Assembly: GCA_015501595.1 (NCBI GenBank)
Contig: JADNRX010000003.1
Coordinates: 124,001 to 188,000, forward strand
Direction of reading: 5' to 3'
Length of the DNA: 64,000 nt
Source: Hymenopellis radicata
Taxonomy: Eukaryota > Basidiomycota > Agaricomycetes > Agaricales > Physalacriaceae
Shown: one piece after another, positions 10,054 through 21,420 of the stretch
Layout: the number at the start of each line of letters is the position of its first letter
Position numbering within the stretch: position 1 is the first letter of the stretch
The notes under the pieces: model-generated
Told to the model about the DNA's origin: nothing
The model's database searches: none
The model's input: only the letters and a program-made list of their open reading frames with translations
Made by a program: the position numbers and the translations under genes

Positions 10054-10455
10054 CGACGAGAATACAATACTGGCGTGAAACAGTAAGAGACTGAGCCTAA
10101 GAGAAAAAATACAAGAACGCACCTGGCGGGGCACAGTAAGAGCTGAGGGATGCGAGACATCCTCGGCTGCATACCTAAGCTGCCCGCCAGGTATGGAAAT
10201 CAACGATCGACCTAAGAGAAAGATGTGGCGCTGAGAGCTGACCACGTCAAAGTCTCACTGTAAGCGAGGATAACGTCCCGAAGGCAGAAGAGTCTCACCT
10301 GGTTCATTTTGCGACCCGGTGGGTAACGAACCATAAGTACAGCATTTTAGATCCGAAGGATCTGTAATGAGTACTGTTGGTGAGGATGCTGTGAGCATGG
10401 AAAGCGAAATGGCGTACCTCATATTGGCCTTGAGTAATCAAAAGATTAATCTCGA
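10054..10455 (-). repeat. Split direct repeat A1 of the Ngaro-like element
   Basis: This 402-bp copy sits upstream of gag and matches 2945-3345 almost base for base; I see two substitutions and one extra A. It probably carries the promoter region of the element. Its outer end, at 10451-10455, reads ctcga on the plus strand and abuts host DNA. Confidence 0.88.
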
Positions 10456-11200
10456 ATTACTACTCTGTCTCGCATTTTATTGATTGCATCTTGATCTTCT
10501 TGAACCGCCTGATTTCAATTCGGCCAATGCCAGCGCGTGTGTCTAGAGCTAAGGTGCTGTTCGATGGGCGGCTGAGCCATGGACTAGTAAGTACGCCGTG
10601 ACATAGTACTTAGTCATACTTGCATGAGACTGTTACTGGACATCAATGAACTCTTCTGCACCTTCACTCTACTTTTGACACACAAGCAAGGTTCTCAGCC
10701 GGCGCAGACGGCGCTTCCCGAGTACTAAGTAGTACTAGTATCTAATCGGGATAAAATCGGATGCCGCTTTTGGCTGACCGTCTCCATTTGGGGTATGGGT
10801 CTGCCTCCTGTCTCAGTGTCTGCCTCCTCACTAGCTCGTCGTCGGCTTGCGGAATTCGTTTCTATTCTATTCGTAGCCTTTTGCCCACTACCCTATGGCC
10901 TTAGTCTCCTGTACAGGCATGCCCCCCGTTCTAAAACAAGATTTTGGGGCGGAGGAAAAGCATATTTAACAGGATGCTTCCCCCGCGCTCTTCGTCACCC
11001 TTGTCAGTCTTTCTGTACCGTGCCATGTCGATTGACGGGTTCAAAACCGAAAAACCGTCAGTATTTCTCCTGTTTTCGTCTTCCAGTTTGACTCGTGAAT
11101 GTCCCCAGATTCCAGGAGTTGATCGTCACTCCAGGTGACATTACACTTGGCTCCATCGTGTTTGGATTTTTCGTGGGTGTTCTTCCTTCGGAGAGGCGGG
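10456..11200. other. Intergenic region right of the retrotransposon
   Basis: I see no supported gene between the outer end of the Ngaro-like element and the spliced membrane-protein gene that follows. Short open frames near 10795-11138 show no recognisable domain. Confidence 0.45.
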
Positions 11201-11269
11201 TTTCGTGAACTTTACTGCAGGTCGGATTCGCCCTTCACGTTACATGGAACGCTGTGCAGGAGACCAGAA

Positions 11270-12785
11270 GGGCGCCCAGAGTGAGTCCATAAACATCCGT
11301 CCCAGCGCGTCCTGCTCACGGCATTCAAGTTCTCTGCCTATATTTTCATGATCTGGCTCGAGATTGCTGCGTAAGTCCAACTGGTCGTGGCATGTCACCA
11401 TGCTCATCCTTTTTTTTTAGTGATATCGGCATAGCTGTACGTATTTCCTTCGCGGATTCACGAGCGGGTGAGTACTAACAACTTCCGCCTTCATGAGGTC
11501 CTTGGGTGGTCATACCTGTACGTTAACCGCCTCTGATTATTTCTGCCTTTCTCACATGTCTCTTAGCGCCAAAATAATCCCTCCTAGTGTGGGACTGTTC
11601 ACAAGTCTAGTCTTCCTCTGGGTCTGCCAAGTGCGGTGCCTCACATGAGAAATTCATCCCTTGCTCAATGAAGATGAGTGTAGGTTCAGTGTCTCATGCT
11701 CATCATCGTCAACCGACTGTGCATTCTATACTCTGATGAGCGGCAAAGAGTTAGTGTCATCATCCGTATTCAAGAACGCGAACTTGATTCTGACATTATG
11801 CTAGCGCATCCTCCGGTTCACTACAGCTGGTATCGTTACTGTGATCTCGTTTTCAACGGCTTGCATCTGTGAGTTCTCCAGGCTCGTATGGTGCCACAAC
11901 ATTGTTGACCGCCCTACTGCCATACAGGGATTCCTGCGCAGCTTCAAATTAATCACAATTACATTTGGGTTAGTTTATTCTCGGCTTTTCTACTAAACCA
12001 TTCTCACGCGTAAAACCTTGCTAGCTCAACCAGTGGTGGGACCGATTTGAGAAGTCGGTTTACCTCTTGCTCGATCTCACTCTCAACATCCTCTTCATCC
12101 GAGTGGTCAAGACTCGACTCATTAACTTTGGTCTCACGAAGTATGACCGAGTCATGAAGTACGTTATCCCCTATCGCCTCTTCCGGAACTCAGATCTTAC
12201 TCTGCGACAGATTCAACGAGTCTATAATTTTTGTCTCCATCAGCATGGACATTTTACTGCTGGGCGTCACCGCCTTGCACAATGGCTTTGTGTACTGCAT
12301 GGCAAAGCAATCACTGCGCACGCCTCTGCCAAGCTTACTCATGTCAATCAGTTCCATCCCGTCACATACATCGTGAAGCTCCAGATCGAAATGACCATGT
12401 CTCGTCAGCTAATATCTACGCCGTGCGCCAAGTTGCTCACCATCCATCTCAGGACTTATCATCAAGGTTGCCCGCTCCACTGGCATCAGCGACACAGGAC
12501 GCGCACCATCGGATGCTATCAGCGGAGCTAGAACGAGGCCCAACAGCATGTTAGTCTACCTGCATAAATACCCAGCTCAGAGACTAATTATTCGTTCAGG
12601 CAGGTTCCCGTCAATAGTACGCAGGTGCCCACGACTCAGCACGTGGACAAGTTCGGTGAGATCTATCCTCCCAATCGGTGGAGAAATACTAACACCTTCG
12701 GTATGTAGAGCCGCGTCCCAGGGACAAATACTTTTCTGGCATGAGCTACGTCAGCGGGGCAAGTTCGGCAGGTCCCTCAGCGTAA
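11270..12785 (+). CDS. Multipass fungal integral membrane protein, many introns
   Basis: Short exons joined by small introns give a protein of a widespread fungal membrane family that has no agreed name. Visible pieces are AYIFMIWLEIAA (about 11340), PPSVGLFTSLVFLW, LMLIIVNRLCILY (about 11700), WIPAQLQINHNYIW, then WWDRFEKSVYLLLDLTLNIL with VKTRLINFGLTKY (12030-12155), VSISMDILLLGVTALHNGFVY and FHPVTYIVKLQIEMTM (12355-12400). It ends SGMSYVSGASSAGPSA at 12785. The intron after FVYCM appears to use a GC donor (gcaaag...cag). A single missing base near 12402 is needed to join the conserved part to the Ser/Gln-rich tail. The start codon is uncertain, so the left boundary is approximate. Confidence 0.6.
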
Positions 12786-13889
12786 ACGCTCGACGCCAAA
12801 TTGTAATTGTACTGTCTGGATGAATTGAAGTGCTCAAAATGTTACCTAGGATGCTGAAATACAAAGCACTTTTGTACAACGAGGAAAAGAGTGTGGGCTT
12901 TTAGTCTTATCGGACTGGTCATCGTTTATCCTCCTTCAAGTTCGCCTTTTATTTCCCTCATAAGTGCAACCAGCATTGTGCCACCGCTTCCGAAATAGGT
13001 CCAATCACCGGCATGGACGTCGACGCCACTCAGATTGAACCTGTTGATTCAACCATCAACTTAGCGGAAGCCTGTAATGTAATTGACAGCCTCGCCTCGT
13101 TGGGTACTTGAGAGCGGTGCTGTGCTTGTTCCCCTCGTCTTACTCTATCCAGGCAACCGCCATGACGTCAGGCTATTCGACGTTCATTACGACGTTCTCG
13201 ACATTATCTGTGCATCAGGAAAACAGAGGTTTGGTCTTGTTGGTCTTGGATATCTTTTCGAGTCTTACGGTTGTGTTTAATTCGTCCGAGTCAGTCGTTG
13301 ACACCAGCACATTTGGAGGCCTCCACTACGGAGATTTTCAGTACTAAACGTGGTCCGTCGCCGCCTCCCAGCACCCCTCGTCGACGCTCGCGGAACAGAA
13401 AACCAGCATCCAGTAGTAGTAGGTTAAGTAGACATTCCCTTGCCAACTTGGATGAACAACTTCAAGGAGCAACTTTTTCCCACTTTCAGCTTAGAATTTG
13501 CACCGGCCTACTACTTCAAGATGTGGAATATCTTCTTGTCTTCGATGCTCTCGGATTCATCTCCAGGAACAGGGTGTAAGCCAGGCGTTTCGTCGTCTTC
13601 TGATCTCCCTCTAAGCCTTCGAGTTCCAATCATGTATCGTCCTCGGACCCGGCCATCACTACTTCTACTGCAAAATCTGTCGTTCCTAACATCTGTCAAG
13701 ACTTCACCTGAGGAATGGCGACGGTCGTCAAGACAAAATCTCACTCCTAACGTACAGTTAACCCATTCAAATATTGTGGCGTGAACTAGGCAAAAAGTCA
13801 CACGGTGACATCTGTGACGTGCTCAAGTTTGAAGTGTTCCATTAGTACTACCCAAAATTCTATTACTTAGGACAATATAGAGATGTATG
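12786..13889. other. Unassigned region between two membrane-protein genes
   Basis: Plus-strand open frames at 13108-13347 and 13440-13784 show no recognisable domain. One carries a hydrophobic stretch (LVLLVLDIFSSLTVVF) that could be an exon of a small or decayed membrane protein. I cannot support a gene model. Confidence 0.35.
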
Positions 13890-15568
13890 TTACGCACGAC
13901 CAGCCTCTTCAAGAAGCCTCCCCAATCCCAGCTCCTCCTCAATCTGTCTCCGCATCTCGACTTCCTCCCTCCCAGCGCCACTCTCTCCATCCTTCCTAAA
14001 CACTGCATCCATCTCTTCCAGTCCAACACCCCTCGTCTCTGGAACCCAATAAGTACACCATATATACCCCGCAAAACAAGCCGCCGCGAACAACGTGAAT
14101 GTCCCCTGCGCAGACAACGCGACAAGCGGGGGCGTCAACAACCCAATCAAAAAGTTGTTTGCCCAATTGCTCGCAGTAGACAGCGCCACGCCGCGGGAGC
14201 GCACGCTGAGAGGAAATACCTCAGACGGTAACACCCATCCAATAGGCCCGAAAGAGAGTCCGTACGCGAACGTGAATACATATATGCAGACCACCGCCCC
14301 CATGCTGCGACAGGATGCGCACTCCAATCGGCGCCAAAAACTATGATGAGGATGGCGATGACAAAATGGGATAAAGTCATGACGGCGCTCCCGCTGCGTA
14401 GGAGAGGCTTACGACCGACGCGATCGATGAGGGCGATGGCAGGAAAGACAGCGACCAACTGCGTGACACCGATTCCTCCAGAGATGACGAGATTGTCAGA
14501 GAAGCCTAGTGTAGACAGAAGAGTGGGTCCATAATACAGCAGCGCGTTTATACCAGACCACTGCTGGAATGCCATCATCAAGACGCCGATGGCGGTTCGC
14601 GGACGGTACTTGGCGCTAAACAACATATTCCACGACCCGACGTCTTTGGCCGACGTACGCTGTATTAGCGCCTTCTCAGCTCGCATTTCCATGAATTCAA
14701 TCTGAATCGAAATTGATTAGCTGTCATTGACTTGAATCAACAATTTTGTACTTGCCTGAATATTCACTTCATCTTCCCCGGCCCTAAGTCTTCGCAGACT
14801 CTCTTCCGCCTCTGGCTCTCTATCTCGCAAGACTAGCCATCTCGGACTCGTAGGGAGCAGCCCACTGACACATGCTAATAATAACACTATGCCCGGCACG
14901 AGTTGCAACGCCAACGGGATCCGCCAGCTGCCCTCATTCTCGATATGACGGGTAGCGTATCCAATCCAAAACCCCAGGACCACGCCCGACACAATCGAAA
15001 GCTGCTCAAGGCTCATCAACGCGCCCCGCATATGCGGCGGCGAAATCTCCGAAATGTACAGCGGCGTCAACGTGCTCAGCATGCCGACCCCTACGCCGCC
15101 AACGCCGCGCCCGACGACGAGATGCCACAAGCTGAATGCCGCGCATTGCACCGCCCCGCCGATGATGAAGACGAGGCAGGCATAAGTCATCATGCGGCCC
15201 CGGCCTTGCGTGTCGCCGAACACGCCTATGAGGATGGATCCGAGCAGGGCGCCGAGCTCAAGAAAGGCAGTCATAAATCCCGTAGACAGCGGCGTGAGGA
15301 CGAAGCGTCGCTGGAAGTAAGCCATGACGAGCACATTGGCGATGACGCCTTGGTCGTAGCCGAACGACAGACCGCCAAGGGAGGCGAGGAGGGCGCATAG
15401 GATGGTGGTTGCGCTCCAGGAGCGCGGCGAGACATTACTAGTAGGCTTCAAAAGTGGTTCTGCGTCGGCATCATCGGGGACTGTAGAGTATCCATTGCGG
15501 TTCTGCAGATGCAGATGTTAGCACAAAGGACAAGCCTGGGTTGAGCAACTCACAGATGTCGGCGGCAT
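13890..15568 (-). CDS. MFS sugar transporter (frameshifted in this sequence)
   Basis: Exon 1 (15568-15554) encodes MPPTS. Exon 2 (15502-14756) holds TM1-TM6 with GGLSFGYDQGVI near TM1 and GRGVGGVGVGMLSTLTPLYISE in the sugar-porter region. Exon 3 (14701-13890) holds TM7-TM12 with QQWSGINALLYYG and the PSEVFPLSVRSRG and PETRG motifs. These are hallmarks of the sugar porter family, plasma-membrane hexose or related sugar importers. The intron 14702-14755 uses a GC donor (gcaagt). At 14297-14301 a run of five C on the plus strand puts the last four membrane segments out of frame; one more base restores the family sequence (AAW to GAVVCIYVF). This is either a base-call error or a recent lesion. 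Confidence 0.85.
14702..14755 (-). other. GC-AG intron in the sugar transporter
   Basis: The coding sequence on both sides (DEVNIQ and IEFMEMRAEK) joins in phase only if the intron starts with gcaagt and ends with ttcag. The nearby GT (gtacaa) would break the frame. Confidence 0.7.
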
Positions 15569-16031
15569 CCGTATAGAAAGACGAGTGAGTTACTGATAGT
15601 AGAGGGTACTTGAAGTCAACGCGCATCGCACGCCGAGAACGTGATGGTCAAGAGGTAAGATGGCGGGCACACGTGAAGCGAATTTCGTGTTCTTGCCCGG
15701 TAACCTCGGTCCAAGCTCGTACGCGTTCTGGAGTTTCTTCCAAGTTCTTTGGTAGCATACATATGTACATAGTATAGAATACATGGCGAACAATCCGTGA
15801 AAGTGTTCGAAACAAAGACTCCGCTACTACAATAATATGCTAGGTGCGTTCCGCAGGTCAGGAAATACGAGTTCTACGCTACACACGAGGAGGAGGAAAA
15901 CGGTGATGTGTGTATAGCAAATAATATACAAGTGAGCAAGAAAGCAAGAGAGATATAGTGTAGATGATGTCAAAAGAATGGACGGGAAAGACAAATGATT
16001 CCCAGAATGCATGATGTCTCCCATCCAGAGC
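15569..16031. other. Intergenic region
   Basis: This is AT-richer sequence upstream of the sugar transporter and downstream of the DUF4203 gene. No gene, RNA or repeat is visible; part of it should hold the transporter promoter. Confidence 0.45.
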
Positions 16032-17260
16032 CTAGAGACTAAATCGACTGGCATTACGCAGCTTGTTCCCGCCGTAGTTAGTATTTCGATCCTTGTTCGA
16101 AAAGTACTGAGAGAACGACCCCCTCTGAATCATTTCAGTCGGGTAGTTGATGTTGAGCTCTGAATCACTCTCTGGTGGCGGTCTCCGGTTGAAGGACTGC
16201 TTGAATATCTTGTGCTGCGCGAAAGCCAAGATGGGTCTAAACACCAACGTCAGCTTCCTCGCGGACAAAGAGCAGAGTATTAACGCCTACGTTGACGCAA
16301 GAGAAACATAAACATTGATTCTAGTCGTGAAAGGTGGGTGATAACCGTGGGATATTATGTCCTATGTCAAAATCAACGACAGCAGCGACAAGTATGGAGA
16401 TGGAGCATGCCGCAAGGTGAGAGTCGTTACGATCAAACAAAAAGCGCAGACCGCGACTGAGGCCCTCTTGCTTGTTCAGCACGAGGTCGATTGCAAGGAA
16501 CATCAAAAATGTCCCAATGCTTGCACACCCGAAAACCTATCGATAAATTAGTATCAGAACTATGTAGAACTTGAACACGCGCAAAACATACCAGCACAGC
16601 TCGGTGAATACGAAACATAACCAGTCCTGGTAGGATTCCAAATATTGCAACGATAGCCCAGTTGGCTCCAAAGGAATTCGCGAAAAGGAGGCCTTCCTTT
16701 ATCAGCACCACCCGGACGCCAAACGCAAGGCCGCCATTGAGGACAATAAGCAGAGTTGCGGCTACTCGAGCAAACTCGAATACCCCTAGACAAAACCCCG
16801 AAAGCATCAAACCGAAAACAATCGCCGTAAGTATGATATCGGAAAGGCCGACGTTGTCAACACTGCTGATTATAGCGGCCCATGCTTTAGACAGATGAGC
16901 TCAGAATCATACGAACACGAAAAAGAACATACACAGCACGCCCATGCTGACAGCGACACCTACACCCGTGGTTAACCTCCACCCACGAATGCCGGCGAAT
17001 GACATGGGAACACCTAAGGCGAAGCCAAAGCCTATCCATACTATCGCGGGGAGCGAATACCCATCCCCCGCCCCATCCGTCGCAGCGCCCTGCTGAATGG
17101 CTTGTCTCGAAGCCGAGTCCACGACTGTAACATTTCCACTCGGCGTGGTAGTGACGATCGCCTTCCTCGAGACCAGAGCCGCCGCGCACACGCTATGCAG
17201 TAGTAGTAGGCAAACACAGATAATCAGAAGCAGGTTGTGTCGGCGGGCTGCTGCCGCCAT
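16032..17260 (-). CDS. TMEM198-like (DUF4203) multipass membrane protein
   Basis: The ATG at 17260 begins with a signal-like hydrophobic segment (LLLIICVCLLLLHSVCAAAL). A short luminal part follows, then the seven-segment TM7S3/TM198-like domain: SLPAIVWIGFGFALGVPMSF, then IILTAIVFGLMLSGFCLG, ATLLIVLNGGLAFGVRVVLI, WAIVAIFGILPGLVMFRIH, and ASIGTFLMFLAIDLVL with further segments to the tail. The cytoplasmic C-terminus is polar (RRPPPESDSEL). There are four introns. One, about 49 nt near 16372-16420, has gcatgc at its donor if the family sequence DSHLA-DIISHGYHPPFTTR is kept. The biochemical function of this family in fungi is unknown. Membrane topology is inferred from the segments. Confidence 0.75.
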
Positions 17261-18388
17261 GTAAGGAGCGTGTCTGTTATCGTAGGCTCTTTCCTTGGTG
17301 CACTGCACAAGGAAGGCGGCGCAACAGGTTAATGAATGTGAAGGAGAGAGTTACAGATTGAGGTGACAAATGGGGTCTGGATCCGGAAAAGGAGGGTATA
17401 AGGCTGGGATTCCCAATTTCGCGCGCAGCGCTGATGGCAACAGATACTTTTGGAGCAACGCCCTCAGCTCAGGTGGATGGCAACGCGAACGGAGTTACGC
17501 CGGACTTGGTGCCTTGCGATCGTGTCGTTCGCGCACAGGGACATTTGCAATGTTCTCATGACTTCGAGGCTCGTAGAGACTTCGCGGTTTGAAGGAGGCT
17601 AGGACTTTAAATAGGCGCGTTAGAATATTCTGCGGATGAAGGAGAGAGATTCTCCCATCCCAACTATACGCCTGCGCAACGGGACTGTAAAGATGGACGC
17701 ACAGTCCGGCCGCCACTCGTGTCATCTGAGCTTGGAGCGTTGTCGGCTGAAGGCACGTTCCCCCTCCGAGTAGACAGAATGACAGGCATCATTCAACACA
17801 GTCTTAGCTACAATGGAGCTCTAACTCAGAACAAAGGGGAAATGAGATGGGAGGACACACCGACAAGGAAAATTCCTGGTATCAACTGCGGTACATGCAC
17901 GCCAATGTACAGCTGCAACCTGTACATGTAAATGGCAGGAGGCGCCATGGATACACCGAGCACGTACGAGAGACATTTAATTCCCGGAACACAAACTTCA
18001 CGGGAAACCTAAATCAATGATGATTGAAGCGACGAAGAGCCAAGGACGGCGCTATGTGCACGATCAGGCTTTGTCTAGATACCGTTACTGTGATTCGAGT
18101 TTGAACATGGCCAAGCCATTCCATGGTCATGCCAGTGTTGGAGATAGTGATGGTGGGACCAAGGTCCAAAATGGGTCGGCGGAGTCCAAGAATGCGTTTA
18201 TGAGAATAAGGCGAGAACGGTACGTCAGCAGGACGTGCTTGAAGCGACTTCAAGTACTGTTACGCCAAAGAAATGGAATAATCGAAAAGGTATACTACTA
18301 GAGGTAGGTGTCTAATAAGAGAGCACCTTGCTACATACATATCTTACACTGTGTATATACACAATCCAACACACGACTGACAATTCCG
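17261..18388. other. Intergenic region
   Basis: No supported gene. Plus-strand open frames here (for example 17370-17561 and 18017-18301) are short and featureless. The right end should contain the 3' UTR of GID9. Confidence 0.4.
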
Positions 18389-19592
18389 TCAACTGATAAA
18401 TACTTTCCTCAACTCCGTCCACGAACATTCCATGCCGCTTCTCGGACATCGGACCTTGTCACATCCACCCTTGAGGTACATCTCTTCCAGCGCTTCACGG
18501 CCGTACACGAAGCCATTCGGAAACGCCATTGGCTCGTGTGTGATCTTGCCTGAAATACGGCAGACAATGACAGAGTGGGGATGGTGAGATGAAGGAACTT
18601 GCTGAGCAAGAGTATCCAACGTGCCAAGCGAAGATGTCGTCGGCGGGCAAACCGGACAGTCGACGTTGCGCTCCACAACCGGGTGCTTAAGCGCAACAAG
18701 TCCGGCGTACATTGCCAGCCACAAGACTGGTTCATGAGGCAGTCCGTACATGTCGTAGACTGAGAGCCTGAACTGAGTCTCTAGCTGGGCCCACCTCTGA
18801 GGAGCATAAAGATTTCGGTATGCAGGTATTCGGGCGGCAGCCGTGGGGGGGAACGCGACAAGCGTCATGGCTTTCTCTATTCTGCCTTGCTCTCTTCTCC
18901 CCAGAAGCCGCTGAGCCATCGTCTGGCATATGAGATGGCCTCGCCACTCTGCTGTCCCCTACAGAGCTCGATGAATTCTTGTAGACGAAGTTCAAACTCC
19001 AAAGTAGGTAGACGGTGTTTCTTGGCAAATGCTAGTGCAGGGGCGCAATCATGAGAACGAAGTGAGGTGATGATGGAGGATATAAGGGTGAAGAGGGGGA
19101 TATCGACAAGTGGGGCGAGTGGGGAGGGAAGGAAGGGGGAGGAGGAAGAGGAAGAGTCTGAGGGGGACGTAGAAGGAGTTGCCAGTCCGACAAGTGCTGC
19201 TGCTGTTTTTGGTTTGCCTTCGCGGAGGGCCCAATCCACGAGCCACCGTGTCAGCTGCGTCTCCGATGCGCCACCGGCGTGCAAGTGCGCGATTCGTGCA
19301 TGGAGCGTCGACAGAGTCGGCTCCGTACACGTTGTATATAACGTTGATAGCTATGAATGAGAATGTCAAGGTTATAGCTGCAACGTCAACGCAGCGTACA
19401 CACTTTTGTTTCAAGCTCTCGGACTTTTTCAATAAGCGTGTCCAAATCTGCGCCATTCGATAACGCTTTCTTCATTTCTGCAAACTCGCGTTCGACATGT
19501 TTCTGACCAGTCCTAAACGCCCGTCGAAAGTCCTCATATGGCACACGGGCAAATGGATGGTCCATCGCTGGATCCGTTGCTGTGGCAGTCAT
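18389..19592 (-). CDS. FYV10: GID9/FYV10 (MAEA) subunit of the GID/CTLH E3 ubiquitin ligase
   Basis: Exon 1 (19592-19404) encodes the N-terminal helical start (MDHPFARVPYEDFRRAF). Exon 2 (19350-18389) covers the LisH/CTLH part (RRWL region preceded by LEFELRLQEFIELCRGQQS) and the CRA part. At the C-terminus is the degenerate RING of this family: CPVCPPTT, then VCRISGKI, LPNG-like FPNGFVYGREAL and the final VRCPRSGMECSWTELRKVFI. In yeast and animals the GID9/GID2 pair forms the catalytic module that ubiquitinates gluconeogenic enzymes and other targets. Within exon 2 the frame breaks at a CCCC run (18899-18902); one extra base would rejoin LSGFWGE to QGRIEKAMTLVAFPP. The gene is transcribed divergently from the small gene at 20014. 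Confidence 0.85.
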
Positions 19593-20013
19593 TATGGATT
19601 ATTAAATTGGGCGTAGCGCGAGATTGGAGTGTCACTGTCGTTGTAATGGAAAGGTAGAAAATAGTGCAATTGGCCAGAGTCGCCTTGGTAATCAACAAGA
19701 ATATAGAGCAGAGTGATGCGAATTAGACATGCAGAGTCCAGACGCAACTGAGGAACCAGCAGACCGAGATGGATGACTAGTGACAAGGCAGACAAACCCT
19801 AACCCTACGCTGTTTCCGGACTTACGGCTAGGGGTTCGGCGCTCGGACCGCCTCACGTGCGGGCTCGTTGAAAATCACACGACTGGCGCTCTGGTTGCTT
19901 TTTGACCACGACGACGACAACCGACGATTTCTACGCTCACTAACCTTTGTACTCCTACATACCTTGACCGGCCCTTTTCCCCTTAATCCGATTCCACTCA
20001 GCCACTATCCAGC
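19593..20013. promoter_or_regulatory. Shared divergent promoter region with an AACCCTAA telo-box
   Basis: This 421-bp gap separates the start codons of two divergent genes. It contains the motif aaaccctaaccct near 19795-19807, like the telo-box (two telomere-type repeats) found in fungal promoters and bound there by TTAGGG-binding proteins. That it works as a promoter here is inferred from position only. Confidence 0.4.
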
Positions 20014-20620
20014 ATGTCATACTCCGAATTCTTCTCCTCTGGCCTCCTCGCGCCGCGCTTCACGCCGTCCTTGACGCCGTCGTCCCTTGATACGGCGTAT
20101 GAGGACTGCAGTGACATCGACGTTGATACCGATAGGGAGATCACGCCGACCCCCACCCCGAGCTCCAAGAGCTCTCAGTCATCCCTAAACAGTAACAATC
20201 CTGCGAACGCAGGCCCGGTTCAGCGCCTGCGTAAACGCCGCTCCTCAGTGAGCCTTGCACAGTCGCCCGTCAAGGCGATCAAGGCTGTTCCCCGTGGACT
20301 GCTCAATTCACCCGCTAGGTCCCGCAGCGGGTCAGTGGGCACAAACATGAACAAGGCCACAGAAGGCACAAGCCTGATTGGCAGGATGCGTAGTGGAAGC
20401 GTCGGGACAGCTTTACGGTGCGTTTCTTTTCATCCTCTCATTATGTGATGCACTGATACGGTTTAGGCCACAACAACGTAAACTTCGCGCCCATGCGCCG
20501 GCCCTTCCCCCGCCGGCTATGCCGCTACCTGCCCTCCCCAAGAAGTTTCAGGTGGTGCCAATCATCCGCCAGCCGCTAGCGCCTATTAGAGGAGAGGACT
20601 GTGCCATGCAGGAGAACTAG
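20014..20620 (+). CDS. Small basic Ser/Pro-rich protein of unknown function
   Basis: Two exons (20014-20417 and 20467-20620, joined by a 49-nt GT-AG intron in phase) give 185 residues. The N-terminus has SEFFSSGLLAPRFTPSLTPS, then an acidic patch, and a Ser/Arg-rich middle with repeated RSGSVGT motifs (two copies) that look like phosphorylation sites. A Pro-rich C-terminus follows (PALPPPAMPLPALPKKFQVV). No enzymatic domain is visible; the composition suggests a regulated, possibly nuclear protein, but this is inference. A clean splice and an unbroken frame support a real gene. Confidence 0.7.
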
Positions 20621-21263
20621 GCTTTGCAGAATTGAACACGAAACCGAAAAACACACCCACGCCTTGCATGACATTCGGACTATCTTCATCATTCCATCAT
20701 AGCTATCTGTATTTAACTCTCTTACCGCATATGCACTCTTTCTCATTCACTTCCCCCCCCTCTGGTATGCCCTTGCTTACCGTCCACATATATATGTATT
20801 TAATCTCTACCGAGTCCAGGTGGCTCTATTTAAAACCCCCGTCATAATATCCACGTAGATACTGATAGGTATAGTCGTCATCTCCTCGTATCGAAATATA
20901 TGGTTGTCATTGGTCAAGGAGCCGGAATCAACTTGAAGGACTTGATCGTTGAACTTCGGCTGATTGCGACGTTCTTCATGCTTTTCTTTAACTTACGCGT
21001 CCTCACGGTCCTCAGTGTCTGTCATCGTCGCTGGAAAGCATGGCCTAGTTACATGAATGATAGTCTCGAGTCTACATGAATGCATGCTCCTTGAACTGGA
21101 ATAACCCCTGACGCCACCGTGATGGATCTCAGCCACATTTAGATTCTAATTTTAGAACGCGTCGCCGCACGACACCTGTCGGACACCGAAGCTCAACCGA
21201 AGCTCGTATCGAAGAGAAATATATTGCTGTACTTTATAGTTACAAAGTTTACCTCTATGCCAC
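20621..21263. other. Intergenic region between a small gene and tRNA-Pro
   Basis: No gene is visible. A TATA-rich stretch and the 3' UTR of the preceding gene are likely. The final bases should contain the upstream region of the tRNA gene, whose promoters are internal. Confidence 0.4.
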
Positions 21264-21362
21264 GGCTCAATGGTCTAGTAGTATGATTCGCGCTTCGGGA
21301 ATTCCCCTGCCTCCTGGGCAGCTAGATGTGCGAGGTCCCGGGTTCAACTCCCGGTTGAGCCC
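21264..21362 (+). tRNA. tRNA-Pro (CGG) with a ~27-nt intron
   Basis: The acceptor GGCTCAA pairs with TTGAGCC. The D arm with tggtctagtagtatga follows (A box), and the T arm ccgggttcaactcccgg is a good B box. The anticodon stem CGCGC/GTGCG encloses a loop with CGG at 21296-21298. The intron lies after position 37, at 21300-21326, the usual place in eukaryotic tRNA genes. A TTTT terminator follows at 21363. A second tRNA-Pro (AGG) of the same family lies at 41171. Confidence 0.93.
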
Positions 21363-21420
21363 TTTTGACGGTTCTTGTTTACTGCGAATTCAGCAGCACG
21401 TGATGCAGTGTGGCGCAGCG

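Larger units (their letters stand above)
2817..10455 (-). mobile_element. Ngaro-like (DIRS order) tyrosine-recombinase retrotransposon
   Basis: The element reads on the minus strand as gag, reverse transcriptase/RNase H, tyrosine recombinase. Its ends form split direct repeats. A ~401-bp repeat lies at the 5' end (10054-10455) and again at 2945-3345. An 84-bp repeat lies at 3346-3429 and again at 2817-2900. This gives A1 - genes - B1 A2 B2, the arrangement known for Ngaro and PAT-type elements. It has no integrase or protease; such elements are thought to integrate by the recombinase. The two A copies differ at only about three positions, which points to a recent insertion. It is broken by two nested elements (4376-5486 and about 6649-7910), so this copy cannot be autonomous. 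Confidence 0.88.

Noticed and set aside
19795..19812. A telomere or chromosome end
   Set aside because: There are only two repeat units, with genes on both sides.
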